Shown piece after piece: positions 61,557 through 64,000 of a stretch of 64,000 nt of DNA. Below the pieces are notes generated by a model, which made no database searches, was not told the DNA's origin, and saw only the letters and a program-made list of their open reading frames with translations. This stretch comes from UBA10324 sp038326325 (GTDB taxonomy: Bacteria; Bacteroidota; Bacteroidia; Chitinophagales; UBA10324). Position numbers and translations under genes: made by a program. The DNA lies in assembly GCA_038326325.1 (NCBI GenBank), contig JBBQJW010000004.1, forward strand, positions 62,001 to 126,000, read 5' to 3'. Numbering within the stretch: the first letter of the stretch is position 1; every line of letters begins with the position of its first letter.

Positions 61557-62000
61557 TTATTTTGCAGAACCCGTGAGTTTAAAATCTACTCTTCTATCAA
61601 ATTGTCTGCATTGAATATCTTCTATCCCATTTCTAATTTCTAAACAAACTGGTTGAGTTCCTCCATATGATTTTATTGATATTCGATTTGAATTTATTCC
61701 ATGTGAAACTAAATAATTTTTTACTGCTACTCCTCTATTATATGAGAGCATAGTATCATTAGTTGCACATTCATAAGAATCAGAGTTGCATCCTAATTCT
61801 AAATTCAGGTTGGGATAATTTTTAAGAATCTCAGGAAAATATATCGCCAACGAATCCATCCAATTTTCCTTTTCATTAAATACAATTGTATCACCTTCAT
61901 TGAAGCGAACACTATGAGTTATTGCTTGACTTTTACAATCAGAAATTATTAGTATCAGAAGAAACATAGTAATAAATGATTTTATAATTTTCTGTTTCAT
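61557..62000 (-). CDS. OmpA-family C-terminal domain protein
   Basis: A 147-residue exported protein (hydrophobic leader MFLLILIISDCKSQ). The mature part is an OmpA-like peptidoglycan-binding domain: FPEILKNYPNLNLELGCNSDSYECATNDTMLSYNRGVAVKNYLVSHGINSNRI and DRRVDFKLTG. The family Asp/Arg pair that holds diaminopimelate appears as NTMLSYNRGVAV and FDRRVDF. It sits between the two CoA-transferase subunits on the same strand, with gaps of 47 bases to scoB and 15 bases to scoA. Probably a cell-envelope protein with no role in the transferase. Confidence 0.85.
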   Translation of the reverse strand: MKQKIIKSFITMFLLILIISDCKSQAITHSVRFNEGDTIVFNEKENWMDSLAIYFPEILKNYPNLNLELGCNSDSYECATNDTMLSYNRGVAVKNYLVSHGINSNRISIKSYGGTQPVCLEIRNGIEDIQCRQFDRRVDFKLTGSAK

Positions 62001-62015
62001 TTTCGAATCTTCAAA

Positions 62016-62714
62016 TCATCGGTTAATTGCAGTGGTGCGCCGCTCAATCCTTTTCTCATAATTTTTTCCTTCGAAAATCCGGTGCACATAAACTCCGGCC
62101 ACATCAATTTCTTCAGGACCGATTTCACCGGGTTCAACTAATTGTTCCACTTCCGCTATTGTAATTTTTCCTGCCTTCGCCATTGAAGTGGAAAAATTTT
62201 TCGTGGTCTTATTGAAAACAAGATTGCCGAACTTATCTCCCTTCGATGCTTTCACAATTGCAAAATCACCGCTAAGTGCAAATTCCATTAAATATTTTTT
62301 GCCATTGAATTCGCGTACTTCTTTTCCGTTCGCAATTTCTGTTCCGTATCCTGCCGGGGTAAAAAATGCCGGAATGCCCATTCCCGCCATGTGAACGCGA
62401 GTAGCAAGTGTGCCTTGCGGAACCAAATCAACTTCCAATTCGCCACTCAACATCTGCCGTTCGAATTCTGCATTCTCACCCACATAACTTGAAATCATTT
62501 TTTTTATCTGTCGTGTCTGTAACAATAACCCCAAACCAAAATCATCAACACCTGCATTGTTGCTCACACAAGTCAAACCTTTAATTCTTCTCCGAACTAA
62601 TTCTGCAATGCAATTTTCAGGAATACCATTTAAGCCGAATCCCCCTAACAATATTGTCTGATTATCTTTTAAATCGAAAAGCGCACTCTCGGCATCTTTA
62701 TAAACTGTTGTCAT
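62016..62714 (-). CDS. scoA: 3-oxoacid CoA-transferase subunit A
   Basis: A 232-residue alpha subunit of a family I CoA-transferase. Motifs: ILLGGFGLNGIPENCIAELV, the Gly-rich CoA-binding ADLVPQGTLATRVHMAGMGIPAFFTPAGYGTE, and FGNLVFNKTTKNFSTSMAKAG. It pairs with scoB (60850-61509); the two are parted by an OmpA-family gene. It is the first of a minus-strand run that ends with the T9SS gene. Confidence 0.93.
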   Translation of the reverse strand: MTTVYKDAESALFDLKDNQTILLGGFGLNGIPENCIAELVRRRIKGLTCVSNNAGVDDFGLGLLLQTRQIKKMISSYVGENAEFERQMLSGELEVDLVPQGTLATRVHMAGMGIPAFFTPAGYGTEIANGKEVREFNGKKYLMEFALSGDFAIVKASKGDKFGNLVFNKTTKNFSTSMAKAGKITIAEVEQLVEPGEIGPEEIDVAGVYVHRIFEGKNYEKRIERRTTAINR

Positions 62715-62777
62715 TAAAAAAAATTATGGTTGGCGAAAATAGAAAAAGAGATTATGAGTAGAGCTGCAAAAATCAGT

Positions 62778-63263
62778 TTATAATTTCTTATGATTTTTGA
62801 ACCGACGAAGCATTTCATTTTTAATACTGTCACGATAAGCAGTAGTGTCAGCTGAATTATTTAATTGCGGCTGCTTCATCATTTGCCCCTGCATAGTTGT
62901 GATGCGAGAAACCAATTCGCCATAAACCGAATCGAGCAATGCGGGATGCTCTATATAATAATTGTATGTGCTGAAAAAATCTTCAGATTTCACATCGTGC
63001 TTTTTAAATATGAGCGCATATTCGTTTGCCATTTCAGATTCAGCATCCTTTTTATTTCTGTCAATAGCGGTGAATGATGCTTCAGCCAAATGAACATCCA
63101 ATAACACCTCAACCATTTTTTCTTTCGGTAGTTTGTCTTTTGACGAAGCGGTAGTGTTTGATGAATTACAGGAAACAAACAATAACAGAATTAAAACAAC
63201 AAGTTTATTTATATTCCTATTGTAATTAGTTTTCAAAATGTATTTGTGAATCTTCGATTTCAT
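62778..63263 (-). CDS. DUF4296-type lipoprotein
   Basis: A 161-residue predicted lipoprotein from the ATG at 63261-63263 (MKSKIHKYILKTNYNRNINK). Its lipobox Cys is at about residue 32 in LLLFVSCNSS, after an unusually long basic leader. The mature part has the DUF4296 pattern: LPKEKMVEVLLDVHLAEASF, EYALIFKKHDVKSEDFFSTYNYYIEHPALLDSVYGELVSRI. Function unknown; such proteins are outer-membrane-associated in Bacteroidota. The gene is divergent from the PLP protein, 46 bases apart. Confidence 0.85.
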   Translation of the reverse strand: MKSKIHKYILKTNYNRNINKLVVLILLLFVSCNSSNTTASSKDKLPKEKMVEVLLDVHLAEASFTAIDRNKKDAESEMANEYALIFKKHDVKSEDFFSTYNYYIEHPALLDSVYGELVSRITTMQGQMMKQPQLNNSADTTAYRDSIKNEMLRRFKNHKKL

Positions 63264-63269
63264 TCTGAT

Positions 63270-63277
63270 TAATTTTG
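63270..63277 (+). promoter_or_regulatory. Candidate -7 promoter box for the YggS gene
   Basis: TAATTTTG fits TAnnTTTG and lies 32 bases upstream of the ATG at 63310. A TTTG at 63243-63246 is three bases beyond the usual -33 spacing. Confidence 0.45.
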
Positions 63278-63309
63278 CGAAAGTAATAACAGTTAAATCA
63301 AACGGGGCT

Positions 63310-63975
63310 ATGCAGAATAATTTTAAGGAAATAAAAAAATGGTGCGATGAACAACAAGTGAAGTTAGTTGCCATCTCTAAAACGCATCCGGTTGAAAGTG
63401 TTACACAATTATATAAGCAGGGGCAACGAATGTTCGGCGAAAACAAAGTTCAGGAACTGATGGTGAAGGAATGTCAATTGGGACCCGATATTGAATGGCA
63501 CTTAGTTGGGCATTTGCAATCGAACAAGGTTAAATTCATTGCGCCTTTTGTTTCGCTCATCCATTCAGTTGATAGTTTAAAACTGTTACAGGAGATAAAT
63601 AAACAAGCGAACATGAATAACCGGATTCAAAATGTATTACTACAAATTTTTATTGCAGATGAAGAAACAAAATTCGGGTTGAGTGAAGAAGAATGTATTT
63701 CTCTTGTCGAAAATCCTGAAATGAAAAAGCTGAAGAACATTCGCATTGAAGGTTTAATGGGAATGGCAACCAACTCCGACAACGAGAAGAAAGTGAGAAA
63801 AGAATTTAAAGGGTTGAAAAAAATGTTTGATTCAATTGCTAAAAAATACTCAACTGAAAATATAGAAATGAAAACACTCTCAATGGGAATGAGTAGTGAT
63901 TATAAAATTGCAGTGGAAGAAGGAAGCAATCTGGTGCGATTGGGAAGTGTGATTTTCGGAGAAAGGAAAATTTGA
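63310..63975 (+). CDS. YggS-family PLP homeostasis protein
   Basis: A 221-residue PLP-binding protein of the YggS/PLPBP group, involved in vitamin B6 balance. The PLP Lys is Lys24 in LVAISKTHP. Other hallmarks are FGENKVQELMVKE, EWHLVGHLQSNK, GLMGMATNSD and LSMGMSSDYKIAVEEGSNLVRLGSVIFG. It starts with ATG 46 bases from the divergent lipoprotein gene and ends 25 bases before the window edge. A TGTAACA palindrome lies just after its stop. Confidence 0.95.
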   Translation: MQNNFKEIKKWCDEQQVKLVAISKTHPVESVTQLYKQGQRMFGENKVQELMVKECQLGPDIEWHLVGHLQSNKVKFIAPFVSLIHSVDSLKLLQEINKQANMNNRIQNVLLQIFIADEETKFGLSEEECISLVENPEMKKLKNIRIEGLMGMATNSDNEKKVRKEFKGLKKMFDSIAKKYSTENIEMKTLSMGMSSDYKIAVEEGSNLVRLGSVIFGERKI

Positions 63976-64000
63976 ATTAATAAGTGTAACAGAAATTAAA

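Overview
The window is chromosomal DNA of a low-GC Bacteroidota bacterium, probably class Bacteroidia and Chitinophagales/Sphingobacteriales-like. The evidence is five secreted proteins with type IX secretion (T9SS) C-terminal sorting domains (YPNP motif), a DUF4476 protein, an lpxC-fabZ fusion, a type III glutamine synthetase, a short CarB lacking the regulatory domain, and promoter boxes of the Bacteroidota type (TAnnTTTG). Most genes are housekeeping, with accessory patches between them.

Layout. 0.2-6.1 kb: a DUF4476 protein, acyl-CoA dehydrogenase, an extended SDR, a long PurF-like amidophosphoribosyltransferase and an unrecognised two-gene unit. 6.2-11.5 kb: an accessory stretch with a lipoprotein, a winged-helix membrane protein, a HigB/HigA toxin-antitoxin pair with a perfect palindromic operator, a CFA-type methyltransferase, a frameshifted orphan antitoxin, a DUF1573+VWA protein and a HepT/MntA pair. 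11.6-20.4 kb: a minus-strand block of two T9SS surface proteins, a lipoprotein, a ligand-sensing histidine kinase and its NarL-type regulator. A 24-nt element occurs upstream of both the first surface gene and the regulator. 20.5-22.3 kb: an LpxA paralogue with a Gfo/Idh/MocA oxidoreductase. 22.4-26 kb: hydrolase, glycosyltransferase, small protein and an Opp/Dpp-type permease whose N-terminus runs through a GC-rich repeat. 26-40 kb: a delta-60-repeat T9SS protein, mfd, a CocE-type hydrolase, a YD-repeat protein, SGNH hydrolase, SDR, another T9SS protein and carB. 40.2-50.6 kb: small lipoprotein, der, era, initiator tRNA, glnA type III, a membrane protein and lpxD-lpxC/fabZ-lpxA-ABC ATPase. 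50.6-52.1 kb: a scar holding an internally deleted IS5-type element, a decayed gatB start and an ORF6N gene. 52.1-64 kb: alaS, an M23 peptidase, a very AT-rich desert with a 24-residue histone-H1-like gene, a YiiX-like protein, a lipocalin-like protein, hpd, a T9SS protein, scoB/OmpA/scoA, a DUF4296 lipoprotein and a YggS protein.

The most unusual signal is not a gene. The odd palindrome TGTWACA, usually within CTGTWACAG, occurs about 84 times by eye, roughly six times the number expected from base composition. It lies in both orientations, mostly inside genes on both strands, and usually encodes Val-Thr. It is absent or rare in a few segments such as the purF-like gene and the AT-rich desert. 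It resembles a highly iterated palindrome or uptake-type genome word, and I know of no description of it in this phylum.
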